Positions 55,681-63,295 of a stretch of DNA of 64,000 nt are shown here, in pieces (positions within the stretch are counted from its first letter, which is position 1; each line of letters starts with the position of its first letter). Below the pieces are notes generated by a model. The model had not been told where the DNA came from and ran no database searches. It worked only from the letters and a program-made list of their open reading frames with translations. This stretch comes from Salinivibrio kushneri (GTDB lineage: Bacteria; Pseudomonadota; Gammaproteobacteria; Enterobacterales; Vibrionaceae): the NCBI RefSeq assembly GCF_005280275.1, contig NZ_CP040022.1:248001-312000 (forward strand). The letters are read 5' to 3'. Position numbers and translations under genes: made by a program.

Positions 55681-57288
55681 ATGAAAAAAACGGTATTAGC
55701 CAGTGCGCTAGCACTCGCATTGAGCGGATCGGCGTTTGCCGCACAAGTCCCTGATGACGTCACTCTTGCCGAGAACCAAACGCTGATCTGGGGCGTGGCG
55801 GGGGAAGTACCCACGTTAGACCCCACCAAGTCCAGTGATACCGCCAGCAATAAAATCATCTCCGATTTGTTTGAAGGATTGATGGTACGCAATCCAAATG
55901 GCGACGTCGTCCCGGGGCTGGCGAAGGATTGGGAGGTCAGCGAAGACGGGCTAACCTATACGTTCCACCTTCGCAAAGCCAAATGGTCTGACGGTGAGCC
56001 CATTACCGCCGCCGATGTGGTGTATACACTACAGCGTGTGGTTGACCCGGTCACTGGCGCACCTTATGCCTGGTACCTAGGGACAGCCAATATCCAAAAT
56101 GCCAAGGCGATCACCGACGGCGAAAAACCCGCGGAGCAGCTTGGCGTCAAAGCCATCGACGATCACACGGTGGAATTTACCCTTGAGCGCCGCACGCCCT
56201 ATTTCCCGAATATGCTCACCCACTCGTCTACTTATCCGGTGCCACAGCATGCGTTGGAAGCCTTTGGTGATAGCTGGACACGTCCAGATAATATGGTCAA
56301 CTCTGGCGCTTATAATCTCACCAACTGGGTGATTAACGAACGAATTGATTTAGCCCGTAACCCGCTTTATTGGAATAACGACGAAACGGTGATTGATAAA
56401 ACCTCTTATGTCGCCTCCAGTGATGTCAACGCTGAATACAACCGCTACCGTACCGGTGAAATTGATATCACCTCGAGCTTTCCACTTGAGGCCTTTGATC
56501 AGATTAAAAAGGAACGCCCTAATGAACTGATCACCATGCCTTCTCTGGCGACTTACTATTATTTGTTTAATACAGAAAAAGCGCCGTTTGACGATGTGCG
56601 AGTCCGTAAGGCTTTGTCGTATGCGATTGATAGAAACATCATTACCGACATTATTCTCGGTCAAGGCCAGCTTCCGGCATATAGCGCCACGCCCCCAGCC
56701 ATCAACCATTTTGAGCCACCTAAGCTCGAATGGGCGGAAATGAGCCAAGATGAGCGCTATCAAAAAGCCAAAGCCTTGTTGGCAGAAGCCGGCTTTACCC
56801 AAGATAATCCTCTGGAGTTTGAGCTGGTCTATAACACCATGGAGTCACACAAAAAACTGGCGTTAGCCGTGACGTCTATGTGGAAGCGTCACCTTCCTGT
56901 CAATGTCAACTTGGCCAACCAAGAATGGAAAACCTTCTTGCAAAAAGTCTTGCAAAAAGATTTTGATGTCGCCCGTGACGGTTGGATAGGTGATTATAAC
57001 GAAGCATCCACTTTCCTGAGCTACTTCAGCAGTGATGGCATGAATAAAACTAGTTGGGGCAACAAAGACTATGACAAGGCACTTGATCAGGCATTAACGG
57101 TCGCAGAGCCCGAGAAACGCAAAGCTTACTACCAAGAAGCAGAGCGGATTTTCGCCCGCGATATGCCGGCGATCCCACTGTATTTCTATACCCGCAGCGT
57201 GATTAAAAGCCCGAAAGTCGGTGGGTATAACATCGATAACCCTAACAAGCTTCGGTATACACGTAACCTATATATCACCAAAAATTGA
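55681..57288 (+). CDS. oppA: Oligopeptide-binding protein OppA-like, family 5
   Basis: 535 residues. A signal peptide (LASALALALSGSAFA) precedes a family-5 solute-binding protein, with LDPTKSSDTASNKIISDLFE, DWEVSEDGLTYTFHLRKAKW, WSDGEPITAADVVYTLQRVV and RKALSYAIDRNIITDIILG. It should bind peptides in the periplasm. AAGGAAGG stands before the ATG at 55681; the frame extends upstream to 55639 without support. No oppBCDF genes follow; a terminator does, so it is an orphan and must use permease subunits encoded elsewhere. Confidence 0.93.
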   Translation: MKKTVLASALALALSGSAFAAQVPDDVTLAENQTLIWGVAGEVPTLDPTKSSDTASNKIISDLFEGLMVRNPNGDVVPGLAKDWEVSEDGLTYTFHLRKAKWSDGEPITAADVVYTLQRVVDPVTGAPYAWYLGTANIQNAKAITDGEKPAEQLGVKAIDDHTVEFTLERRTPYFPNMLTHSSTYPVPQHALEAFGDSWTRPDNMVNSGAYNLTNWVINERIDLARNPLYWNNDETVIDKTSYVASSDVNAEYNRYRTGEIDITSSFPLEAFDQIKKERPNELITMPSLATYYYLFNTEKAPFDDVRVRKALSYAIDRNIITDIILGQGQLPAYSATPPAINHFEPPKLEWAEMSQDERYQKAKALLAEAGFTQDNPLEFELVYNTMESHKKLALAVTSMWKRHLPVNVNLANQEWKTFLQKVLQKDFDVARDGWIGDYNEASTFLSYFSSDGMNKTSWGNKDYDKALDQALTVAEPEKRKAYYQEAERIFARDMPAIPLYFYTRSVIKSPKVGGYNIDNPNKLRYTRNLYITKN

Positions 57289-57325
57289 TCGCCACTGAAT
57301 GAGCCGTGATCGATCACTAAGACCC

Positions 57326-57353
57326 ACGCCACGCTTTGACGCGTGGCGTTTTT
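57326..57353 (+). terminator. Terminator of oppA
   Basis: ACGCCACGC-TTTGAC-GCGTGGCGT: perfect 9-bp stem, then TTTTT. Confidence 0.93.
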
Positions 57354-57365
57354 ATTGATAAGCAC

Positions 57366-57396
57366 AAAAAAAAGCGCCAGCCTTTCGGCTAGCGCT
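57366..57396 (-). terminator. Terminator of the remnant tRNA-Asn copy
   Basis: On the minus strand AGCGCTAGCC-GAAA-GGCTGGCGCT with a run of eight T residues. It is nearly identical to the terminator of the intact tRNA gene. Confidence 0.85.
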
Positions 57397-57401
57397 TCTT
57401 A

Positions 57402-57500
57402 TCAATTTGGCTCCCCCAACTGGACTCATCGGGGACGCCTAGTTGGGGGCGCCCAGCCCAGTGACATATTCCGCGCAGCGGAACAGTTAAAAAAATTTGA
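57402..57500 (-). pseudogene. Rearranged remnant of a second tRNA-Asn gene
   Basis: The plus-strand text TTTGGCTCCCCCAACTGGAC (57406-57425) and then TC is identical to the 3' end of the intact tRNA-Asn (from its encoded CCA into the T arm). The sequence then departs for about 30 bases and rejoins at CCAGTGACATA (57458-57468), the T-stem and following bases. The rest of the tRNA (anticodon arm, D arm, 5' acceptor) is not recognisable. The inserted piece carries an inverted copy of the tRNA 3' end (57441-57453 against 57409-57421, one mismatch). Confidence 0.7.
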
Positions 57501-57585
57501 GAGCCTTGATTGAAACGACTCTCCGCACGACAGACTAGATTCCAAGGTTATTCAAATTCGCGAGAACACTTTGGGAATTCGAACA

Positions 57586-57611
57586 AAAAAGCGCCAGCCT
57601 TTCGGCCAGCG
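57586..57611 (-). terminator. Terminator of tRNA-Asn
   Basis: On the minus strand AGCGCTGGCC-GAAA-GGCTGGCGCT (10 pairs, two wobbles) followed by six T residues, 14 bases downstream of the tRNA CCA. Confidence 0.88.
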
Positions 57612-57624
57612 CTTCTCATCAATT

Positions 57625-57700
57625 TGGCTCCCCCAACTGGACTCGAACCAGTGACATACGGATTAACAGTCCGGCGTTCTACCAACTGAACTATGGGGGA
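57625..57700 (-). tRNA. tRNA-Asn (GTT)
   Basis: 76 bases on the minus strand. Acceptor 5' TCCCCCA pairs with TGGGGGA, the discriminator is G and the CCA end is encoded. The D arm has AGTTCAGTTGGTAGA, the anticodon loop CTGTTAATC reads GTT for asparagine, and the T arm is CACTGGTTCGAGTCCAGT. All arms close properly. It is followed by its own terminator and then by a damaged second copy. Confidence 0.97.
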
Positions 57701-57851
57701 ATCGTCTTTGCGACAACGAGCGAGATGATAGGCAATCCATTATCTCGGTGCAACCCTTTTTTCAATAAATCCCCACACACTCGGCTCGAATGGCTAAAAA
57801 GGCAACAAATCAGACGATTAAACGATCACCTTTGCACTGACGTAGGTAAAA

Positions 57852-59852
57852 GTGCAAATATACGACACTGCAGCTGACTTCGAGGACCCAGAGACATTGG
57901 ACAAAGACACATCGCTCCCACTGTTTATTGCCGGCCCCATGCTACGGCGGACGACACAGCATGAAGTGACGTTATGGTCAGTGCTGACACAAAAGCCCGA
58001 CGATGGCACCGTCTCCGTTTATCAGCACAACCAGATATTAGCATCCATGCCGTTGTCAGCTGGACATTGGTTTCGTATTGGCGCGCATGCTTGGGTCGTG
58101 CTTCATCATCTCCGTTCAGCGCATGGGTTTCCCGTCGATCGACCAGTGTCATACGACATACAGATCAACGGCAGTGGAATAGCGGACATCCAACCGGATG
58201 TCTTATATGACAACGAACGCGCTCCCTCTTTTTGTATTCCCTCAAAAGCCACCCATATCGCGCATGGCTCGTGCCGACATCCGCACCATCGCTGCGATGA
58301 TGCCCTCGTGACCCTCGACCAACATTTGGCCACGACCCCGATGACACAATGGCCCAATATGTTGATTATGAGTGGCGATCAAATCTATGCCGATGATGTC
58401 GCCACGCCGATGCTGCAGCGTATTCGCCGGTTAATTGCCGTATTAGATCTCAAAAATGAGTCTTTTGAAGACGCGCCCATTGTCGACTGCCGGGCGTTGG
58501 ATACACACCCGGACAGCTATGCTCAACGTGGCAAACTTCTCCCTAACCAGCGTGCAGAAAGGGGCAACCGCTTAGAAAAACTATTTGGGCAACCTCTGCC
58601 TATTTTTACCTCCAAAACCGTTTCTAATCACTTGATAAGCTTTGCAGAGCATGTCGCCATGTATTTGCTGGTATGGTCGCCGGTTCCTTGGAAACTAACA
58701 GACAGCGCTGACCATCAACCCCCCAGTGGACTCACCGACGACCAACGCGCGCGCTATCAACAAGAAAAAGCCACCTTGGATGTGTTTCGCGCCGGCTTGC
58801 CTCAGGTGCAGCGACTATTCGCACACCTATCAACATATATGATCTTTGACGATCATGACATCACAGATGACTGGAATATCACCGTCGGATGGGAGCAAGC
58901 CGCGTATTTTAACCCCTTTTCTCGCCGTATTATCGGCAATGGCCTCATGGCGTATTGGTTGTGCCAAGGTTGGGGCAATGCCCCCGACAACTTTAGTCAA
59001 GACTTTCTCACTACGGCCCGCCAAAGCGCCTATCAGCCCATTGATATTCGCGACTCGGACACACAAACAGAGGCTCATCAGGCCATGGTGGAGCAATGTC
59101 TGCGTTTTGAACACTGGCATTACACGGTGCCAACAACGCCACATCTCGTCGTGTTAGATACACGCACACGTCGCTGGCGCTCTGAGTCACGAATGAATAA
59201 GCCGTCGGGCCTGATGGACTGGGAAGCACTGATGGATTTTCAACATGATCTGTTAAGGCATGATAGCGCAGTGATTGTCTCTGCTGCCCCCATGTTCGGG
59301 GTTAAGTTTATTGAGGTATTGCAACGAGTCGCGACCTGGCTGGGCGTCCCCACTGTCGTCGACGCCGAGAACTGGATGGCCCACCCAGGGAGTGCCAACA
59401 CCCTGCTGAGTATTTTTCGCCATCAACGTACACCCACCAATTATGTGATTTTATCTGGGGATGTGCATTACTCGTTTGCTTATGATATCCGAATCCGATT
59501 TCGCACCCATAGTCCGCGCTTGTGGCAAATAACCGCTAGTGGATTCAAAAATCGCTTCCCCGAGCCACTCCTCACCGTTTGCGAGTGGTGCGATCGCGTT
59601 TTATTCAGCCCACTGTCTCCACTGAATTGGCTCACTAAACGTAAGCGTATGCGCATTGATCGGCGCGATCCTGATACGCCAGGCCCTAAGCGGCTGGTCA
59701 ATGCCAGTGCCGTGGGGTTAGTCACCCTCAATGAAGATGGCTCTCCACACACCATTGGCCTTCTGAAGACCGATGGCCAACGCGTCGCTTTCCCGGAAAA
59801 GACAAACACCGAGTCAACTCGCCAGCTAGGTTACCGTGATTCTCATCGATGA
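57852..59852 (+). CDS. PhoD-like metallophosphatase
   Basis: 666 residues. The core carries PhoD-type phosphatase motifs: HGSCRHPHH (about 135), NMLIMSGDQIYADD, YMIFDDHDITDDWN and YVILSGDVHYSFAYD. These supply the metal-binding Asp, Asn and His residues. It is probably an alkaline phosphatase or phosphodiesterase; the N-terminal 120 residues are a separate beta-rich domain. No signal peptide was seen, unusual for PhoD, so it may be cytosolic or exported by another route. Start GTG 57852 has a weak ribosome site. YdcH and a PQQ dehydrogenase follow on the same strand. Confidence 0.82.
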   Translation: MQIYDTAADFEDPETLDKDTSLPLFIAGPMLRRTTQHEVTLWSVLTQKPDDGTVSVYQHNQILASMPLSAGHWFRIGAHAWVVLHHLRSAHGFPVDRPVSYDIQINGSGIADIQPDVLYDNERAPSFCIPSKATHIAHGSCRHPHHRCDDALVTLDQHLATTPMTQWPNMLIMSGDQIYADDVATPMLQRIRRLIAVLDLKNESFEDAPIVDCRALDTHPDSYAQRGKLLPNQRAERGNRLEKLFGQPLPIFTSKTVSNHLISFAEHVAMYLLVWSPVPWKLTDSADHQPPSGLTDDQRARYQQEKATLDVFRAGLPQVQRLFAHLSTYMIFDDHDITDDWNITVGWEQAAYFNPFSRRIIGNGLMAYWLCQGWGNAPDNFSQDFLTTARQSAYQPIDIRDSDTQTEAHQAMVEQCLRFEHWHYTVPTTPHLVVLDTRTRRWRSESRMNKPSGLMDWEALMDFQHDLLRHDSAVIVSAAPMFGVKFIEVLQRVATWLGVPTVVDAENWMAHPGSANTLLSIFRHQRTPTNYVILSGDVHYSFAYDIRIRFRTHSPRLWQITASGFKNRFPEPLLTVCEWCDRVLFSPLSPLNWLTKRKRMRIDRRDPDTPGPKRLVNASAVGLVTLNEDGSPHTIGLLKTDGQRVAFPEKTNTESTRQLGYRDSHR

Positions 59853-59915
59853 AATTTGGATAATAGCGTAAGCAGGCCTAACCTTAGAAGGAGTTGGCCG
59901 ATAAAAGGAGGCTTT

Positions 59916-60155
59916 ATGCAAGGAGAAAACCACGCACTCGTTTTTGATTTCCCGGAGCATCGCGATCGTATCCACCACCTTAAGCAACATGACCCCGCGT
60001 TTCAGCTCGATGCACACCGCTATCATCAACTCGATCACCATATTCGTGGTCTAGAGATGAACCAAATTCCCACCAGCGACGATGTCTTTACCGCGATGAA
60101 ACGACAGCGCGCGCACCTCAAAGACCGCTTGTACGAAAAGCTACGCACACATTAA
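59916..60155 (+). CDS. YdcH-family (DUF465) small protein
   Basis: 79 residues, charged, helical-hairpin prediction, e.g. VFDFPEHRDRIHHLKQHDPA and QLDHHIRGLEMNQIPTSDDV. DUF465 proteins (YdcH, SlyX-like size) are widespread and of unknown function. AAAGGAGG before ATG 59916 decides the start; the frame opens 60 bases earlier without support. 13 bases before the PQQ dehydrogenase gene, so co-transcribed. Confidence 0.9.
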   Translation: MQGENHALVFDFPEHRDRIHHLKQHDPAFQLDAHRYHQLDHHIRGLEMNQIPTSDDVFTAMKRQRAHLKDRLYEKLRTH

Positions 60156-60168
60156 TGGGAGGTGAGTA

Positions 60169-61296
60169 ATGCGTCTGTCGCATTCATTGTGCTTGGTGGT
60201 TCTGTTTCTAGGAACAATAGGGGCTGCAGTGGCGAAAACCATCAACACGGAGGCGGTGAGCCTTCGTGTTGAAACACTGAAATCCGGCTTTTCTCACCCA
60301 TGGGGGATCACTGAGCTTCCGGATGGCGATCTACTGATTACCGAGCGCAACGGCAAGCTTAAACGGCTGACACCCAATGGATTAGTCGTCTCCATTTTAG
60401 GCACCCCAAAAAACGTGTTTCAAGAGGGACAAGGAGGACTATTAGATATTACCCTAGCACCTGATTTTGCGACCAACCAGCGTTTATATCTTTCCTACGC
60501 CGCCGTCGACGAGCGAGGACAAGCCGGGACTGAGGTAATGATGGCCACACTGTCTAAGGATGTACTGATTGACAGTCGTGTTATTTTTAAAGCCTTTCCC
60601 AAGCGCAGTGGCGGGCGCCATTTTGGCAGTCGTTTATTGGCCACCTCTGAGCACCTATATATCACGCTCGGCGATCGTGGCCACCGCGATCGCGCGCAGT
60701 TTGCCGACGATCATCTGGGCACGCTCGTGCGTCTTAATCTTGATGGCACAGTGCCAGAGACTAATCCTTTCACACAGGTGAATGACAAACGTGCTGAAGT
60801 GTTTAGTTTCGGACACCGAAATATCCAAGGTATCGCCCTCGATAACACAGGCACACGTATTTGGGCCCATGAGCACGGCCCCCAAGGTGGCGATGAGCTC
60901 AACGTTATCCTCGCCGGCGAAAACTATGGCTGGCCGACCATAACACATGGCGTAAACTATGGGCTGGGCACACAAATCGGAGAAGGCACATCCAAACCCG
61001 GCATGCGCCAACCTGTGTATTACTGGGATCCCTCTATCGCACCATCAGGCATGACGATGGTGAACAGCCAGCAGTTTCCCATGTGGAAGGAAGATTTACT
61101 GCTCGGGTCGTTAAAGTTTGGCTTACTGGTCAGGTTAGAGCTGGAGAACGGCCAAGTCACACATGAAGAACGAATGTTCGACGGTCAGTTTGGCCGCATT
61201 CGCGATGTGATCCAAGCACGTGACGGCAGTTTACTCATCCTCACTGATAGAAGAAATGGCAGTGTATTGCGGGTCACACCATTGTCTCAGTCGTAG
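60169..61296 (+). CDS. PQQ-dependent soluble aldose sugar dehydrogenase (YliI-like)
   Basis: 375 residues. Signal peptide (LCLVVLFLGTIGAAVA) then a six-bladed propeller with HPWGITELPDGDLLITERNG, SGGRHFGSRLLA, GHRNIQGIALD, WAHEHGPQGGDELNVI and WDPSIAPSGMTMV, the PQQ and calcium-binding face of the family. It oxidises aldose sugars in the periplasm using externally supplied PQQ. GGAGGTGAG precedes the ATG. Two 19-base imperfect tandem copies span its stop codon (61279-61316). Confidence 0.92.
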   Translation: MRLSHSLCLVVLFLGTIGAAVAKTINTEAVSLRVETLKSGFSHPWGITELPDGDLLITERNGKLKRLTPNGLVVSILGTPKNVFQEGQGGLLDITLAPDFATNQRLYLSYAAVDERGQAGTEVMMATLSKDVLIDSRVIFKAFPKRSGGRHFGSRLLATSEHLYITLGDRGHRDRAQFADDHLGTLVRLNLDGTVPETNPFTQVNDKRAEVFSFGHRNIQGIALDNTGTRIWAHEHGPQGGDELNVILAGENYGWPTITHGVNYGLGTQIGEGTSKPGMRQPVYYWDPSIAPSGMTMVNSQQFPMWKEDLLLGSLKFGLLVRLELENGQVTHEERMFDGQFGRIRDVIQARDGSLLILTDRRNGSVLRVTPLSQS

Positions 61297-61322
61297 ACCA
61301 TTATCTCAGTCGCAGATAGGCG

Positions 61323-62150
61323 CTAGGAAAGACTGGACGTCAGCTCGCCATCATTGTGAGGCATCGACAGACGATATTGCCCACCATCGTAGTCTAAATT
61401 GGTGACCAACCACGCGCTTCGTGACTTAGAGCGTTCATCAAATTGAAACCCACAATGATAGCGACCGCCCATCAAACGGCAGTTCATTATAACGCCACTG
61501 ATACCCATATCTTGACTTGCAGTGGTGTCGGTCAAACTCAACGATGCCGTTTGCGCCTCATCGAGTTGCAAACCAACAGCGCGATAAGAAAACAAGCAGC
61601 CGCCGACAGAGAAGTCATGTATTGTCACCGAGATATCAGGTTTTCCATCGATGGTTAACAGCGCAGACAAGTCGACATTGAAACGCTTATCTTGGCGTAA
61701 AGGCGTCTCACTGGCCCCCTCACGAATAAGCTCGACACATAAAAGGGTGTGGTGGGCCTCCATCAAGCCTTGTACTTTTCCACCAAATCGAATCAGTGAT
61801 CCATCGGCAGAAACACCATGAAGACGTAAACTATAACCGACCCCAAAATACTGCTTTTTCTGTTGGGCCGACAATTTAGGCAGTTGCAGATAACAAAAAC
61901 GTTGCCCATCACTACCAATCAACAAGCCATTAAATCGAAATAGAGCTTTAGTCGGTGTCTGAATATGAACACGCACCAAGGTTGCCACCCCCAACTTCAG
62001 TATCGCTTGAGTGACAGCTAAAGCGATGACTTCTTGGTTTTTTTCTATCGCATTGAGTTGTTCTTTTCTGGGCATAATGACGTTCGTTATTCCGTTAATA
62101 TGAATTTCAGTATTTTCATCAAGATCGGTTGCCCTGAGTATAGATCGCAC
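61323..62150 (-). CDS. PilZ-domain cyclic di-GMP receptor (YcgR-like)
   Basis: 275 residues. An N-terminal YcgR-N-like domain (QEVIALAVTQAILKLGVATL) precedes a PilZ domain with the binding motifs LRQDKRFNVDL (RxxxR near 150) and HDFSVGGCLF (D-x-S-x2-G). It can therefore bind cyclic di-GMP and may act on flagellar or surface functions, together with the GGDEF proteins in this window. The start is uncertain: GTG 62150 has GGTG nearby; ATG 62075 is an alternative that would shorten the protein by 25 residues. Divergent from the betaine-binding gene. Confidence 0.87.
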   Translation of the reverse strand: MRSILRATDLDENTEIHINGITNVIMPRKEQLNAIEKNQEVIALAVTQAILKLGVATLVRVHIQTPTKALFRFNGLLIGSDGQRFCYLQLPKLSAQQKKQYFGVGYSLRLHGVSADGSLIRFGGKVQGLMEAHHTLLCVELIREGASETPLRQDKRFNVDLSALLTIDGKPDISVTIHDFSVGGCLFSYRAVGLQLDEAQTASLSLTDTTASQDMGISGVIMNCRLMGGRYHCGFQFDERSKSRSAWLVTNLDYDGGQYRLSMPHNDGELTSSLS

Positions 62151-62205
62151 TATTCACCCATGTTACTTTTCGGTTCATAACGCACGCATCTATCAAGGAC
62201 ACATC

Positions 62206-63213
62206 ATGAAAGGGACGCTAAAACGGCTACTGTTCAGCACAATGCTGGTCTGCTCCCCCTTCGCCCAAGCCAGCGATCAAGCGGCATGTGGCAAGGTTTC
62301 TATCGCGGATATGAATTGGAACTCAGCCACATTAATAGCACATGTTGATCAATTTATCTTAGCGTATGGATATGGGTGTGATGTCTCTCTTGTCCCAGGC
62401 GATACCATGCCTACCGGCGTCTCAATGACGGAAAAAGGCGAGCCAGATATAGCGCCAGAGTTTTGGACAAACTCGCACAAAGCGATGTTGGACAAAGGCG
62501 TGCAAGCAGGACGATTACGGTACGCAGGCGATGTATTCTCACAAGGTGGCAACGAGGGCTTTTGGGTCCCCAAATACATGGTCGATCAACACCCCGAGTT
62601 AGCGACGATTGAAGGCATCAAAGCGCATCCAGAGCTGTTCCCTCATCCAGAAGATCCTGATAAAGCCGCATTCATGGGCTGCCCGGCGGGGTGGACATGT
62701 CAAATCTCAGCCCAACACATTTTTAACGCCCTTGAGTTGGACAAAGCCGGCTTTGAAATTGTCGACCCTGGCTCTGCAGCAGGCTTAGCCGGCACCATCG
62801 CACGTGCCAATGAGCGAAAAAATCCTTGGTTTGGTTATTATTGGGCGCCGACGCCTGTGATGGGAAAATATGAAATGGTTGAAGTCGATTTGGGTGCCGA
62901 TGTCAATTTAGCGCACTACAAACAATGTATCACTCAAGCGGACTGTCAATCGCCCCAGGTCACCGCTTTTCCCACCTCTCCCGTGCACTCGCTAACCACA
63001 GCATCATTTGCTGAGCAAGCACCAGCAGCATTCGAGTATATCAACCGCCGCGAATACGATAATCAAGTAATGAGTGACATGCTGGCTTGGATGGATACCT
63101 ATCAAGCGGACGGTGAAATAGCCGCAGACGAGTTTCTTCGGCGCTACCCTGCCGTTTGGCATCAGTGGGTCGATGCACAAACCGCGCAACGTGTCGAAGA
63201 CGCACTACGATAA
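62206..63213 (+). CDS. Glycine betaine/choline-type ABC substrate-binding protein (OpuAC)
   Basis: 335 residues. A signal peptide (LFSTMLVCSPFAQA) precedes an OpuAC-type binding protein: YGYGCDVSLVPGDTMPTGVS, EPDIAPEFWTNSHK, GCPAGWTCQISAQHIFNALE and KNPWFGYYWAPTPVMGKYEM. The Trp/Tyr residues would cage a quaternary amine such as betaine or choline. The ATG at 62206 is preceded by CAAGGACACATC. No permease or ATPase gene follows on this strand, so it may be an orphan. Osmolyte uptake would suit a marine or halophilic host. Confidence 0.88.
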   Translation: MKGTLKRLLFSTMLVCSPFAQASDQAACGKVSIADMNWNSATLIAHVDQFILAYGYGCDVSLVPGDTMPTGVSMTEKGEPDIAPEFWTNSHKAMLDKGVQAGRLRYAGDVFSQGGNEGFWVPKYMVDQHPELATIEGIKAHPELFPHPEDPDKAAFMGCPAGWTCQISAQHIFNALELDKAGFEIVDPGSAAGLAGTIARANERKNPWFGYYWAPTPVMGKYEMVEVDLGADVNLAHYKQCITQADCQSPQVTAFPTSPVHSLTTASFAEQAPAAFEYINRREYDNQVMSDMLAWMDTYQADGEIAADEFLRRYPAVWHQWVDAQTAQRVEDALR

Positions 63214-63295
63214 CGGTAGAATATACACTGAGAGGAATATAAGTAGACATGACTTGCCGAGGATCCAATTGGCCTCGGCAAGCCTAACAAGCGTG

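Larger units (their letters stand above)
57365..57644. repeat. Direct repeat of terminator plus tRNA-Asn 3' end (57365-57427 and 57585-57644)
   Basis: Two copies of about 60 bases: a poly-A run, the hairpin GCGCCAGCCTTTCGG, a short spacer, and the tRNA 3' end. Only two substitutions (CTAGCG/CCAGCG and CTTCTT/CTTCTC) separate them, apart from the length of the A run. The copies are 220 bases apart. Confidence 0.85.
57289..57851. other. tRNA-Asn intergenic region
   Basis: 563 bases without a protein gene. They hold the oppA terminator, the remnant tRNA and its terminator, an unexplained 85-base stretch (57501-57585), the tRNA-Asn terminator and the tRNA-Asn gene. The promoter of the tRNA must lie in 57701-57800. 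Confidence 0.6.

Noticed and set aside
57430..57470. Hammerhead-like motif (CGATGAGTCC on the minus strand) in the tRNA remnant
   Set aside because: The CTGATGA core is not matched, and the GAAA segment and third stem are absent.
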